A stretch of 64,000 nucleotides of DNA, from assembly GCF_004634245.1 (NCBI RefSeq), contig NZ_SJTF01000001.1, forward strand, positions 124,001 through 188,000. Direction: 5' to 3'. The stretch is from Flavobacterium foetidum. Its GTDB lineage: Bacteria > Bacteroidota > Bacteroidia > Flavobacteriales > Flavobacteriaceae. The notes beneath the pieces are model-generated. The model had not been told where the DNA came from, did not search any database, and saw only the letters and a program-made list of their open reading frames with translations. Below, piece by piece: positions 19,127 through 27,902 of this stretch. Position numbers and translations under genes: made by a program. Positions within the stretch are counted from its first letter, which is position 1. Each line of letters starts with the position of its first letter.

Positions 19127-20054
19127 AAAAAGCCTCGAAAATCTGGTTCAAGAAATAGAAAGTATTCCCTATGATATTCGAGCAGAAATTATAGTTAATG
19201 AACTTGTTGAAAATCATGAGATTGATGTAGATGAAATTACGGTTTCCAATCAAGGCCAGTTTTCGCGCGCATTTAGAAGGGATGTTTTAGGAGCAGTAAT
19301 TCAGGATGATAATTACATAAGACACGATTATGTAACGTTGCTCCTTTCAAGAGATAGTATGTACGACGCACTTCCCGAAGGATTTGTACATAGCTTAAGC
19401 GAAAATAATGCTGATAAGTCTGTTCGGCAGATGATTAAAGAGCATAAACATCAGAAAAAACAAGAAAATGATGCGCGAAACTTCTTTAATCCGTTCGAAA
19501 ATGAAGTTTTTCATTATCGAACCAAAATTGAAAGTATCGAGAGAAGCTTTTTATATAAGTTAAATGGAAGTAAACCGCTTGATTTTTTCTATGATTTTTG
19601 GGGTTTGTCAAAAAATTACCCAGCAGTTCTAGTTGCAAAATTTATTCAGCTTCTGCCGTATGCCTATAAGATTGTGGGAGATATTGATTTGTCATGCCGC
19701 TGTCTAGCTAGCATTATAGAAGAAAAAGTAGCGTATAAAACAACAACATCTAAAGAATATAATGAAGAAAATGAACAGATTAATTTAGGAGAAAACAGAT
19801 TAGGAATCGATTTTATCTGTGGAAATAAATACACAGATTACTCGCTGAATCTAACGGTTGAAATAGGTCCGTTAAGGAATAATTCTCTCGAGCATTATAT
19901 ACATGATGGATCAATCAAGAGATTTATAGATTGTTTTTACGAACATTTTTTCCCGATGGAAGTAGAGCCAAAAACGATTCTAATCATAAATGAAGAAACA
20001 GAGGAATTTAATTTTAATAAACAGCCTTTATTAGGGTATACAACAAGAATTTAG
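19104..20054 (+). CDS. tssG: T6SS baseplate subunit TssG
   Basis: 316 residues with the TssG layout. The FFNPFENEVFHYR segment (about 130-142) and FLYKLNGSKPLDFFYDFWG (about 150-168) correspond to the conserved core. The C-terminal domain carries LGIDFICGNKYTDYSLNLTVEIGPL. With TssE, TssF and TssK it forms the baseplate wedge. The start overlaps the preceding lipoprotein gene, and the stop is two bases before tssN, so translation is probably coupled across all three. Confidence 0.85.
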   Translation: MKTQRKNKKSLENLVQEIESIPYDIRAEIIVNELVENHEIDVDEITVSNQGQFSRAFRRDVLGAVIQDDNYIRHDYVTLLLSRDSMYDALPEGFVHSLSENNADKSVRQMIKEHKHQKKQENDARNFFNPFENEVFHYRTKIESIERSFLYKLNGSKPLDFFYDFWGLSKNYPAVLVAKFIQLLPYAYKIVGDIDLSCRCLASIIEEKVAYKTTTSKEYNEENEQINLGENRLGIDFICGNKYTDYSLNLTVEIGPLRNNSLEHYIHDGSIKRFIDCFYEHFFPMEVEPKTILIINEETEEFNFNKQPLLGYTTRI

Positions 20055-20056
20055 AA

Positions 20057-21031
20057 ATGGTAAAAAAGCATTTGTTAGCACTTATCGATGTAAAACTCAT
20101 CGTTTTTTTGGTTGTCGTTATAGCGCTTTGCAGCATACTTACGTTGCTGTTTAGTGACAAAGTAAAAGAGTTTTCTACTCAATACAAAAAACAGTTTTAT
20201 ATCTATGTTTTTTCTTTCGCACTCGTTTATGCATTAGTGGCTTTCTTGGGTTTTAACAAATTATTCAATGAACTTTCAGATGAGTTTGTGTTTTACCAAA
20301 TAGCCACTCTATTGTTCGGAATATTGCATGTCTGGCTGTATCGCTGGCATTTTAAAGAGTTTAATTCCAGAAGTGTTGTGGTAGAAGTTCTCTTTGCTGT
20401 TTTGGTGGTACTTTACTCCAGTGTATTGTTTGCTCTTATTTATACTGCCTTAAACGGAATTGAGATGACTTTTGTAATGTGTTCTCATTTCATATTGTTT
20501 TTTGCTCCTACTGGAATTTATATTGTTTTTGAGTATATGATGCAGATACCGCCAAAAGAATATGTTACATGGAAAATACCCGAAAGGAAAGATCCATTTC
20601 CAGAGATTGAAAATGTTCAGATGAAGGATTTGTTGTTGGTTACATTATTAATCCAGAAAAAAGAAAGTGATGCAAAATATACTTCAATACGATCAAAAGG
20701 TCCTGTAAGGATAGATTTCGGCGTATTATTTTATCATACTGTTACGGGATACAACGAGCATAATGCCGATAGTAAAATTGATTTAAAGCAAGATGGAAAA
20801 AATTGCAACTGGGTATTTTTTTTACAGCCAAAATGGTATGAAACGGCTAAATATATAGATGCTAATTACACCTTGAGTATGAATGGTATTACCGAAAATT
20901 CAGTTATTATTTGTAAAAGACAGAAGGTTAAAGAATTGGATTCGGCAAAAAAAAGAGAAGGAAAAGATTCAGAATTTATGTTTGAGCCTAAGCCTAAAAC
21001 TCAAACAAAGGAAAAAGAGACAGAAGTTTAA
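20057..21031 (+). CDS. tssN: T6SSiii integral membrane protein TssN
   Basis: 324 residues. The N-terminal half has about five hydrophobic helices (residues about 10-33, 45-66, 72-95, 110-135, 140-165). A soluble C-terminal domain of about 140 residues follows the motif PPKEYVTWKIPERKDPFPEI. This architecture and its position beside tssG match TssN, a hallmark of the Bacteroidetes T6SSiii that replaces the TssJLM membrane complex. It probably docks the baseplate to the inner membrane. The C-terminal tail is highly charged. Confidence 0.88.
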   Translation: MVKKHLLALIDVKLIVFLVVVIALCSILTLLFSDKVKEFSTQYKKQFYIYVFSFALVYALVAFLGFNKLFNELSDEFVFYQIATLLFGILHVWLYRWHFKEFNSRSVVVEVLFAVLVVLYSSVLFALIYTALNGIEMTFVMCSHFILFFAPTGIYIVFEYMMQIPPKEYVTWKIPERKDPFPEIENVQMKDLLLVTLLIQKKESDAKYTSIRSKGPVRIDFGVLFYHTVTGYNEHNADSKIDLKQDGKNCNWVFFLQPKWYETAKYIDANYTLSMNGITENSVIICKRQKVKELDSAKKREGKDSEFMFEPKPKTQTKEKETEV

Positions 21032-21047
21032 TTTTTTTTGAGAAAGT

Positions 21048-22133
21048 ATGTATTACAGAAATCAACCCGAAGAGTCGTCATACGACAAGTTTCGTACCTA
21101 TAAAATCAAGAAAGGGGATACACTCGAAAGTGTCGCTCATAAACTTGGTGTAGATGTACAAGAGCTTAGGAGATATCATAATATGTACTGTGAAATTCCG
21201 GATTTGATTGAGGGTGATTTTAAAAGCCATTTAGAGTTTCTGATTCTGGCTCCTGAAAATAGTGATATTAATACAAATGATGGAATAAAGAAAAAGAACA
21301 AAAAAGTCAATTTGGCAAGCAATTTTAGATTGCCTTTTTTACCTGAACAAACAAACGGAAGTTACAAAGTAAAATATACTTATGAAGTTGAAGATGAAAT
21401 GGATGTTATAGAAATGAACGTATCCGTAAAATGGCTGGCTACAGATCGAAATAAGTATCATCTTTTTCAAATCAACAGGTCGCCAAATATTTATGTAAAC
21501 GGCAAATTGACAGATACATTGATTAGCGGATTAGCTGGACAAACAGCCGAAGTTTTGTATCCGTTAAAAGTGGTTGTTGATGAATTTGGTAAATGGATAG
21601 CTCTTTATAATTATGATGAAATTGATGCACGCTGGGGAGAGACAAAAAATAAGAAACTGGACTATTATTATGGCGAATTCACAGAAGCTTATATTGAGGA
21701 GACAGAGTATGCATTGAAGAGTTCAGATACTTTATTTGATTCTCTGCGTTCAGATTATTTTTTAAGAGCTTTTTTCAATGGTATTTATGTAAGTCATACA
21801 GCTGATTATTCATTCACAGGAGAAGTTTCATTTCCAATAGAAAAAGAGGACGAAGCTATTTTTAATGTACAGCAAAAAATAGCTCCTTTTGTAGATGACT
21901 CCGATTCTATAAAAGTAGAGCAAAAGGGGAATTATGCAAATTTGGGCCTCGGTATTTTATATGGTTACGATGCATCAAATGTGAATTATGATGCGGTCTA
22001 TATTCTAAATTCTGATACTTATACGATAGAAAAATTAAATATTGAAAGCTGTGTTAAGCATAATAAACCTATAAGAAATACCATTGCAATTGAGCTTTTA
22101 GAAAATAAAAAAGCAATAGTTAAGTTGAAATAA
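21048..22133 (+). CDS. LysM-domain protein, putative spike/cargo accessory
   Basis: 361 residues without signal peptide. A LysM motif lies at about residues 14-66 (YKIKKGDTLESVAHKLGVDVQELRRYH). The rest, about 290 residues, is a beta-rich region I do not recognise (SNFRLPFLPEQTNGSYKVKY). A cytoplasmic LysM protein directly before a PAAR-like gene and a cell-wall effector suggests an adaptor or chaperone that loads cargo on the spike tip. Phage baseplates also use LysM modules between hub and spike. It begins 16 bases after tssN. Confidence 0.7.
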   Translation: MYYRNQPEESSYDKFRTYKIKKGDTLESVAHKLGVDVQELRRYHNMYCEIPDLIEGDFKSHLEFLILAPENSDINTNDGIKKKNKKVNLASNFRLPFLPEQTNGSYKVKYTYEVEDEMDVIEMNVSVKWLATDRNKYHLFQINRSPNIYVNGKLTDTLISGLAGQTAEVLYPLKVVVDEFGKWIALYNYDEIDARWGETKNKKLDYYYGEFTEAYIEETEYALKSSDTLFDSLRSDYFLRAFFNGIYVSHTADYSFTGEVSFPIEKEDEAIFNVQQKIAPFVDDSDSIKVEQKGNYANLGLGILYGYDASNVNYDAVYILNSDTYTIEKLNIESCVKHNKPIRNTIAIELLENKKAIVKLK

Positions 22134-22161
22134 GTTTTAAAATTTAAATAAGGTAAAGGTC

Positions 22162-22659
22162 ATGAGTGGAAAACATGTAGTAGTACAAGGCGCGACCCTA
22201 AAATGTAAGTTTAGTGTAGAACCCCAAACAGATGTATTAAAGGTAAAAACGCATAATAAGCATTATGCCAATGATAAAGAGGCAGAAAAAAAACTCATCG
22301 CGACCGATAAGGAAATTGGGCAGACCTTAGAGAAAAACACCTTTGGTAAATGTAAACTGCAACCCACTGGAAATGGTAATTATTTACCATGTCAGGCCGT
22401 AATTACGAAGTGGAGCGGTTTCTATGAAAAAGTGACATTATCTAATAACGGAAAAATACTATTAGAAGATAACAAAGCCACTTGCCCAATTGGAGGAACC
22501 GATTGTATTACTATTGACAAACATGGACAAAAAGCAGAAGTAAGCAAGCAGAATCTAGAGAGTCTCAAGCCTGAAATACAAAAGCAAATCAATCCAATGG
22601 TAGATGTAAGAAACCTGTTAGAAAGGGCATATACAGACGAAGGAACAATATACAGTTAA
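22162..22659 (+). CDS. DUF4280 PAAR-like spike-tip protein
   Basis: 165 residues matching the DUF4280 pattern: N-terminal KHVVVQGATLKCKFS, a central GKCKLQPTGNGNYLPC, and ATCPIGGTDCITI. Several Cys and Gly residues define PAAR-like tips that cap VgrG trimers and carry effectors. It stands immediately before the large peptidoglycan-hydrolase gene (34 bases), so it is probably the dedicated tip for that effector. Function by family and context; no experimental evidence is implied. Confidence 0.85.
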   Translation: MSGKHVVVQGATLKCKFSVEPQTDVLKVKTHNKHYANDKEAEKKLIATDKEIGQTLEKNTFGKCKLQPTGNGNYLPCQAVITKWSGFYEKVTLSNNGKILLEDNKATCPIGGTDCITIDKHGQKAEVSKQNLESLKPEIQKQINPMVDVRNLLERAYTDEGTIYS

Positions 22660-22693
22660 AAAATAATACAGTTATTTTCTAAAAAGCATTCAA

Positions 22694-25513
22694 ATGGCAA
22701 AAGGGGTAAAAAATATTAAGAGGTTATCAAACAGTTTACAACCAGATGATTATTTCAATTCTGGTGACATAATTTGTATAAATCCAGATCAAGAAGCTAA
22801 GTTTATTGTTGGCGAATGGTATAATGAAACTACTGAGGAAGAAAGAAGAAATACTACATGGCTGTGGATGGATCAGAAAAAGAGAAAAACGTTTAACAAA
22901 ATAACAAAACCATCAGGAGTGCCTTATGGTGTTACCCTTACTAAAAAGCTATGTGGAATTTATGCTTTCTATTTAGAGGCCAGTTTACATGGAGATCGTG
23001 AAAGAAACACTTGGGTATATGTATTTGGTAAATGTGAAAACAAAATAACTTCTTCCTCTTGGAGTAAAAAAGAAAATACAGCAGATAACAGTGAAATAAA
23101 TTATGGAGATAAGCTATTTATTACATTAGAGACAGAAGGTTTAAATGGCAATACATTAACAATAGAGTTGTATGGTGGTAAAAACGATGCACTTTTAGAA
23201 AGTGAAAAAGCAAATTGTATAGATGGGACAATTATAGCGACGTTTAAAATGAAATCTGTTTATAAGGAATTTCCGGGGTTGCCTGGACCAGTAGAGGGTT
23301 TTTATATAAAAGTAAAATTAATTGGCACTAAAGAAAAGTATATTAAAGATGCAAATGGAAACGACAAAATACTTTCGTTTAATATAATAAAAAAGGACAG
23401 TATTATCACAATACCCGTATTTCAAGCGCCAATTAATACCACTCCTTTAAAAATAAACGACACCCCACAAGAGGAAGAACTAAAAGAAGAGGGCATTATT
23501 ACGGCCTATTTTGCTAAAGAAGAATTTTCGCTGGAAACTTCAGAAATTGATGGACAACATGAATATGTTTTTAAAAATCCAAATGTTAACATTAATAAAG
23601 ATAAGATAGCCAAGATTATTAAAGACCAAGTAGATGCAAAAGTAAAAGCAGAAAAAAAATATGCCAGACTGGAGGATATTAAAAATGCACTTACGGAAGA
23701 TTCTTATGATAAGGGAAGATCTGTATCTTTTAATTTGTGCAAACTAGGAGCTAAATTTATAAAGATAAATAGCGCTCCACTAGAAGAGGAAGTATATGTC
23801 GTAGCAAAAACATTTTTATTGGATGGAAAAGAAGTAACCATTACCATACAAGAGAAAGAAACTTATTTGGTAGATGAAAATACAGCTGTACCCGTTTTAG
23901 AAGCCAAAGAAGATGGAGCAGAACTTATAACACTAAAAGCAACTGTAGAAAATGGTTTAGCAAAAGTAAAAGTAAAACTTCGTCCAAAAACAGATGAGGA
24001 TTTAAAAACCTGGAAAGAAAAACTTCTTAAAGGAAAAAAAGAAGGAACTTACGACTATACATTTAAAAGCGAAAAAACAACTATTGATGATGGCAACAAA
24101 AAGCAATTTGCAACAATAATACTTAATAATGCAAAGGAAGGAAAACAAGGTAATACAAAAATAGAAACTGGAAAAACAGCTTTTGCGGAAGATGTAGAAA
24201 AAGCATTAGTAGAGGGAATTTATAAAAGTAGAGATACTATTAGTTTTGATCTCTATAAAACACAAGCTGAAAATCTTTGGTTACAAGCCAAATGCCAAGG
24301 CGACACTGAAAAACATGAAGGAGAGTTTTTGAAAAAGGATGGGGAGTATTTTGTGATTGGTAAAAAATGTGAATGCGAAGCTAAGATAAGAGCATTTTTG
24401 AGAGTAATAAGGATTGCAGAAGGAACAGGAGAATACATAAAAGGAACTAAACAGAAAAGAGACGCCGAATTAGGATATACAACGTGGTTTAGTGGAGCAG
24501 GGAACAATTTTACTTTATCAGATGATCATCCTAGAGTAATTAATACTAATAGCACAAATACTATAAGATCATCGGCAGCTGGAGCTTATCAATTTATGAG
24601 TTGGAAATATGATAATCTAAATGGTTATACACTAGAATTTAAGGATGGATATTTTCGAACAAAGATTCCTAAAGAATATATTGAAAAGTATGATCTGGCT
24701 AAAAAGTATAATGCAAAAGGATTTTCGCAAGAATCACAAGATAAGCTGTGTGTTGCTATATTAAAAGATGATTTAAATGTGATAAATGATCTTCAAAAAA
24801 ATGATATTAGGAAAGCAATTTCAAAATCATGTGGAACATGGGTAAGTCTTCCTGGAGCAACAGCGGGGCAACCGACGGCAAAAATGCAAGAGACATTAGA
24901 TTACTATAATGAGTTTTTAAAAGATGAGTTAACGGGAAAAAGTAATCTACACATTAAACAAGGGTTTTTAAAAGATTTTAATATTAAATGTAATTGTGGG
25001 AATAATGAAAGTACCTTAGAAACAAATGAATTTGGGTTAGTTCAAGTTACTAAATTAGGTAATGTTAATATCATAAATAGTGGTATTGAAGATAGTTACT
25101 CATATATACAAAAAGATGGAACTAGTTCATCTGTTGGTAAACATGGAGATGATTGGATGTTGCCAGAAAAAGCAAAAGCTTTTTCTGAAGCAGTTGATAA
25201 ATTAGTTCAAGAATATCCTAAGCAAAAAATATATTTAGGTGATTGTAGTGCGTACAACCCTAGTAAGAATTTAGGACACTCTGCTAAAGGAGCTCATTCT
25301 AACGGTAATGCTTTTGATTGTAGATTTCTAAAATCTGACGGTTCAGGTTCTAATGATATTAATAGTTTAAGCGATGAGGAAATTAAATTAAACGCTAGAT
25401 TTATTGCAATACTCAAAGAAAGTGGATTATTTACAACCTTTTACACAGCAAATGGTAAAATTCCTGGATCTGTGCATGCTGCCGATCATGCTGATCATCT
25501 TCATGGAAATTAA
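22694..25513 (+). CDS. Predicted T6SS effector: GH104 muramidase plus LAS metallopeptidase
   Basis: 939 residues without signal peptide, as expected for T6SS cargo. Residues 1-240 form a beta-rich loading region. Residues about 289-370 and 450-535 are two copies of a related module (EDIKNALTEDSYDKGRSVSF and VEKALVEGIYKSRDTISF). Residues about 563-748 closely resemble lambda gpR-type lysozyme (GH104): IRIAEGTGE with presumed catalytic Glu576, DDHPRVI, AAGAYQF and WVSLPGATAGQ. Residues about 803-939 resemble M15/LAS peptidases: GAHSNGNAFDCR (His868, Asp875) and the terminal DHLH (His935, His937). It would cleave both glycan and peptide parts of the wall. The lipoprotein 12 bases downstream is the likely immunity protein. 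Confidence 0.85.
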   Translation: MAKGVKNIKRLSNSLQPDDYFNSGDIICINPDQEAKFIVGEWYNETTEEERRNTTWLWMDQKKRKTFNKITKPSGVPYGVTLTKKLCGIYAFYLEASLHGDRERNTWVYVFGKCENKITSSSWSKKENTADNSEINYGDKLFITLETEGLNGNTLTIELYGGKNDALLESEKANCIDGTIIATFKMKSVYKEFPGLPGPVEGFYIKVKLIGTKEKYIKDANGNDKILSFNIIKKDSIITIPVFQAPINTTPLKINDTPQEEELKEEGIITAYFAKEEFSLETSEIDGQHEYVFKNPNVNINKDKIAKIIKDQVDAKVKAEKKYARLEDIKNALTEDSYDKGRSVSFNLCKLGAKFIKINSAPLEEEVYVVAKTFLLDGKEVTITIQEKETYLVDENTAVPVLEAKEDGAELITLKATVENGLAKVKVKLRPKTDEDLKTWKEKLLKGKKEGTYDYTFKSEKTTIDDGNKKQFATIILNNAKEGKQGNTKIETGKTAFAEDVEKALVEGIYKSRDTISFDLYKTQAENLWLQAKCQGDTEKHEGEFLKKDGEYFVIGKKCECEAKIRAFLRVIRIAEGTGEYIKGTKQKRDAELGYTTWFSGAGNNFTLSDDHPRVINTNSTNTIRSSAAGAYQFMSWKYDNLNGYTLEFKDGYFRTKIPKEYIEKYDLAKKYNAKGFSQESQDKLCVAILKDDLNVINDLQKNDIRKAISKSCGTWVSLPGATAGQPTAKMQETLDYYNEFLKDELTGKSNLHIKQGFLKDFNIKCNCGNNESTLETNEFGLVQVTKLGNVNIINSGIEDSYSYIQKDGTSSSVGKHGDDWMLPEKAKAFSEAVDKLVQEYPKQKIYLGDCSAYNPSKNLGHSAKGAHSNGNAFDCRFLKSDGSGSNDINSLSDEEIKLNARFIAILKESGLFTTFYTANGKIPGSVHAADHADHLHGN

Positions 25514-25525
25514 ATTTAAAAAACA

Positions 25526-26647
25526 ATGATAAAAAGAATTTTAATTTTAATTGTATTGTTGACTTTGTTTAGTTGCAAAAAACAAAATGGAAACATCAAT
25601 ATTCTAAATAATAGAATATATACTGTATCAACAATTACTATAAAAACAGAATGCAATTTGCCTCAAGAAATTAAGAGTTACATTGGTTCTAATACTGATT
25701 TTGAGTTATTAACAATCAAAGATTTAAAATTGTTGGGTAAATATGTGAATATCTCTTTATGTTCAATTTATACTAGAGGGGATTTTAATCACAATGGAAA
25801 AGAAGATATTGCAATTATTTTAAGATATAAAGGATATAAAAATGAAGAATATCCTAATTACATTTTTCCCTTTTTAGTCATCTTTAATGATTACAAAGAT
25901 GGAGTTACGCCTACTATTGTATTCAAAACTGGTCATTACTCAGATGAATCAGAAAAAAGTGTTATTTATGATCAATTCGAAGAGGGAATTTTTTCTTATA
26001 TCGAAAATGATAAGGTGTTTAATAATGAAGTGGTTAAGGTTGTTTTGCCGGAAAAATCTACTTTTTATGTTTATTGGAATTCAAATAAATCAGTTTATGA
26101 ATTTATTAATTCTTTAGATGAAGATTTTTACAAAAAAATAAAAGGCAGTAATTCATATGGAAAAGAGATAATAAAAATAAAAGATAATAATTTAGGATCA
26201 TTATCAGATAATTTTTCAATTAAAGGAAGATGGATAACAAGATATGCTAAAGAAAATCTTCCAAAAGAAATTAGATATAACAATGACAAAGGTACTTTTT
26301 TTATGAGGGATTCAGAAATTATTATATTCGACAATAATACAGGTATTTTTTTTATGAAAGATTCAAAAGGAGGTTATATAGCCAAAATATTAGTGGAGTA
26401 TAATATAAAAACTAAATCTATAGAATATTTGGAAGCAACAATTATAGATACTAAGTATAAATACTTTGATTGGAATATTGATATAAAACCAAATACGCCA
26501 ATTGCAGTAATAAAAAAAGGAGACAATAAGAAGATATATTTAGAATGGAAAGGCCTTTATAATAGTAAAACAAAAAAGATAGAGTTTTCACAAAACCCAT
26601 TTAATCAAGCTACTAATACTTTCATTTTATATAATTGTGATTATTAG
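25526..26647 (+). CDS. Lipoprotein, probable immunity protein for the wall-degrading effector
   Basis: 373 residues with a type II signal peptide (MIKRILILIVLLTLFSC, Cys at 17), placing it where a peptidoglycan hydrolase would act. The mature part includes GDFNHNGKEDIAIIL, an acidic calcium-loop-like stretch, and a repeated GTFFMRDS / GIFFMKDS pair around residues 255-280. No family is recognised. The immunity role is inferred only from its position 12 bases behind the effector and its predicted location. Codons are very AT-rich. Confidence 0.6.
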   Translation: MIKRILILIVLLTLFSCKKQNGNINILNNRIYTVSTITIKTECNLPQEIKSYIGSNTDFELLTIKDLKLLGKYVNISLCSIYTRGDFNHNGKEDIAIILRYKGYKNEEYPNYIFPFLVIFNDYKDGVTPTIVFKTGHYSDESEKSVIYDQFEEGIFSYIENDKVFNNEVVKVVLPEKSTFYVYWNSNKSVYEFINSLDEDFYKKIKGSNSYGKEIIKIKDNNLGSLSDNFSIKGRWITRYAKENLPKEIRYNNDKGTFFMRDSEIIIFDNNTGIFFMKDSKGGYIAKILVEYNIKTKSIEYLEATIIDTKYKYFDWNIDIKPNTPIAVIKKGDNKKIYLEWKGLYNSKTKKIEFSQNPFNQATNTFILYNCDY

Positions 26648-26669
26648 TATGTAAATTAAAGTTATGGAG

Positions 26670-26702
26670 CCCCCGCTCCCGCAAGAATCCTTTCGTGTGG
26701 CA
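26670..26702 (+). repeat. REP-like repeat, copy 1
   Basis: Core GCCCCCGCTCCCGCA followed by AGAATCCTTTCGTGTGGCA. It is GC-rich in an AT-rich surrounding. The same sequence recurs in inverted orientation after the transposase gene and in direct orientation further on. Confidence 0.85.
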
Positions 26703-26746
26703 TTATGCTGGTGAAATTTTAGTTTTAAAAGGTTTATTATGTTAAA

Positions 26747-27312
26747 ATGAGTAGAAATTATAAATTTCATAATCCTGAAGACTTGTATTTTATAAGCTTT
26801 GCTGTAGTAGGTTGGCTTGACGTGTTTACGAGAAATGAGTATAAAGATTTATTTTTAGAAAGTTTAGGATACTGTCAAAAAAATAAGGGTTTGGAAATCC
26901 ATGCTTGGTGTATAATGACAAGTCACGTGCATTTGGTTTTTAGAAGTATAAATGGTCAGAATCCTGAGTTGCTAATAGGAGATTTAAAATATTTACAAGT
27001 CAATCAATAGTGAAAAGTATCCAGGAAAATCCAAGAGAAAGCAGAAAAGAATTCTTGCTGGATTTCTTTAAAAAAGAAGCTGAAAAAAGTTCTAACGTAA
27101 AGCACCATCAATTTTGGCGTCATGATAACAAACCAATTGAATTATGGAGTAACAGGGTTATTCGACAAAAAATAAATTATATACATGCCAATCCTGTAGA
27201 AGAAGGATTAGTTTATAAAGCAGAAGATTATGTATATAGCAGTGCTATAGATTATTCAGGGCAAAAAGGATTAGTTGATGATGTAATTGTTTTTAGAATG
27301 TTTGATATCTAA
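26747..27312 (+). pseudogene. REP-associated tyrosine transposase (RAYT), frameshifted
   Basis: The reading frame starts MSRNYKFHNPEDLYFISF and carries the HUH-type motif WCIMTSHVHLVF. It breaks near 26990-27010. The remainder lies in another frame and restores the family pattern FTSQSIVKSIQENPRESRKEFLL, then INYIHANPVEEGLVYKAEDYVYSSA, the hallmark C-terminus of Y1_Tnp/RAYT proteins. A single lost base in the T-run near 26991-26994 explains the break. It is flanked by inverted REP-like repeats. Unless programmed frameshifting or a sequencing error is involved, it is inactive. Confidence 0.85.
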
Positions 27313-27320
27313 TCAGAAGG

Positions 27321-27353
27321 TGCCACACGAAAGGATTCATGCGGGAGCGGGGG
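27321..27353 (-). repeat. REP-like repeat, copy 2 (inverted)
   Basis: The reverse complement is CCCCCGCTCCCGCATG then AATCCTTTCGTGTGGCA, nearly identical to copy 1. Copies 1 and 2 bracket the broken transposase gene as inverted repeats. Confidence 0.85.
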
Positions 27354-27433
27354 ATAGTGATAAACATAGAAAATTAAATAAATATCAAATTTTTGATAAA
27401 GATGGCTATTGTAATTTGAGGAAATACAGTAAT

Positions 27434-27472
27434 CACCGCTCCCGCATGAATCCTTTCGAGTGGCATTATGCT
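27434..27472 (+). repeat. REP-like repeat, copy 3
   Basis: It reads CACCGCTCCCGCATGAATCC then TTTCGAGTGGCATTATGC, matching copy 1 with a few changes and including the same downstream extension. It precedes the transposase remnant, just as copy 1 precedes the main transposase gene. Confidence 0.85.
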
Positions 27473-27514
27473 GATAAAGTTCTAGTTTAAAAAAAATGGT
27501 TTATTATATTAAAA

Positions 27515-27690
27515 ATAAGTAGAAATTGTAAAATTCATAATCCTGAAGGGTCTGTATTTTATAAATTTTGCTTTAGTAAAGCTGGCTAGATGTATTTACA
27601 AGAAATGAGGATTTGGTATACGATGACAAATACTATCTATGGCTTTTAGAAGTAAAAAATCCAGAATTATGAATTGTTGATAAATATAGT
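27515..27690 (+). pseudogene. Decayed second copy of the RAYT 5' end
   Basis: The DNA parallels the first transposase copy base by base. It has an ATA in place of the start ATG, then AGTAGAAATTGTAAAATTCA, and CATAATCCTGAAG. About 75 bases are missing after AGAAATGAG, and the region encoding the HUH histidines is degraded. Similarity ends near the position where the main copy is frameshifted. This is a relic of an older element or a partial duplication. Confidence 0.75.
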
Positions 27691-27770
27691 AGTAAAAAAA
27701 AGAATTATAAAAAAAACTTAAAATTTGTAAGAAATTTTATGTAAATTGTTTCCTGTAACTTCTGCCCAAA

Positions 27771-27901
27771 ATACCACCAAAATATTTCCAAAAACAGATA
27801 AACGTTAATTACTAAGTCCGATGCTGGTAATTACAAAAAACTTATGTAATCCAATTACGTGAGGCATTTTACTATGGTATTAAATCAAACAATAATTATA
27901 T
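27771..27901 (+). promoter_or_regulatory. Leader sequence A with conserved hairpin, before the TPR gene
   Basis: About 130 bases that align along their length with the leader of tssK. The best-conserved part is TAATCCAATTACGTGAGGCA then TTTTACTATGG. Arms 27841-27850 and 27854-27863 form a 10-bp hairpin with G-U pairs around the loop CCA. It could be a terminator-promoter junction or a regulatory leader. No clear TAnnTTTG box is present in it. Confidence 0.6.
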
Positions 27902-27902
27902 A

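Noticed and set aside
26670..27472. Three similar repeats as a CRISPR array
   Set aside because: Orientation alternates, spacing is several hundred bases or more, and a transposase gene lies between; no cas genes are present.
27287..27490. Open frame of 67 codons after the transposase
   Set aside because: It spans two REP-like repeats and has no domain; the DNA is better explained by the repeats.
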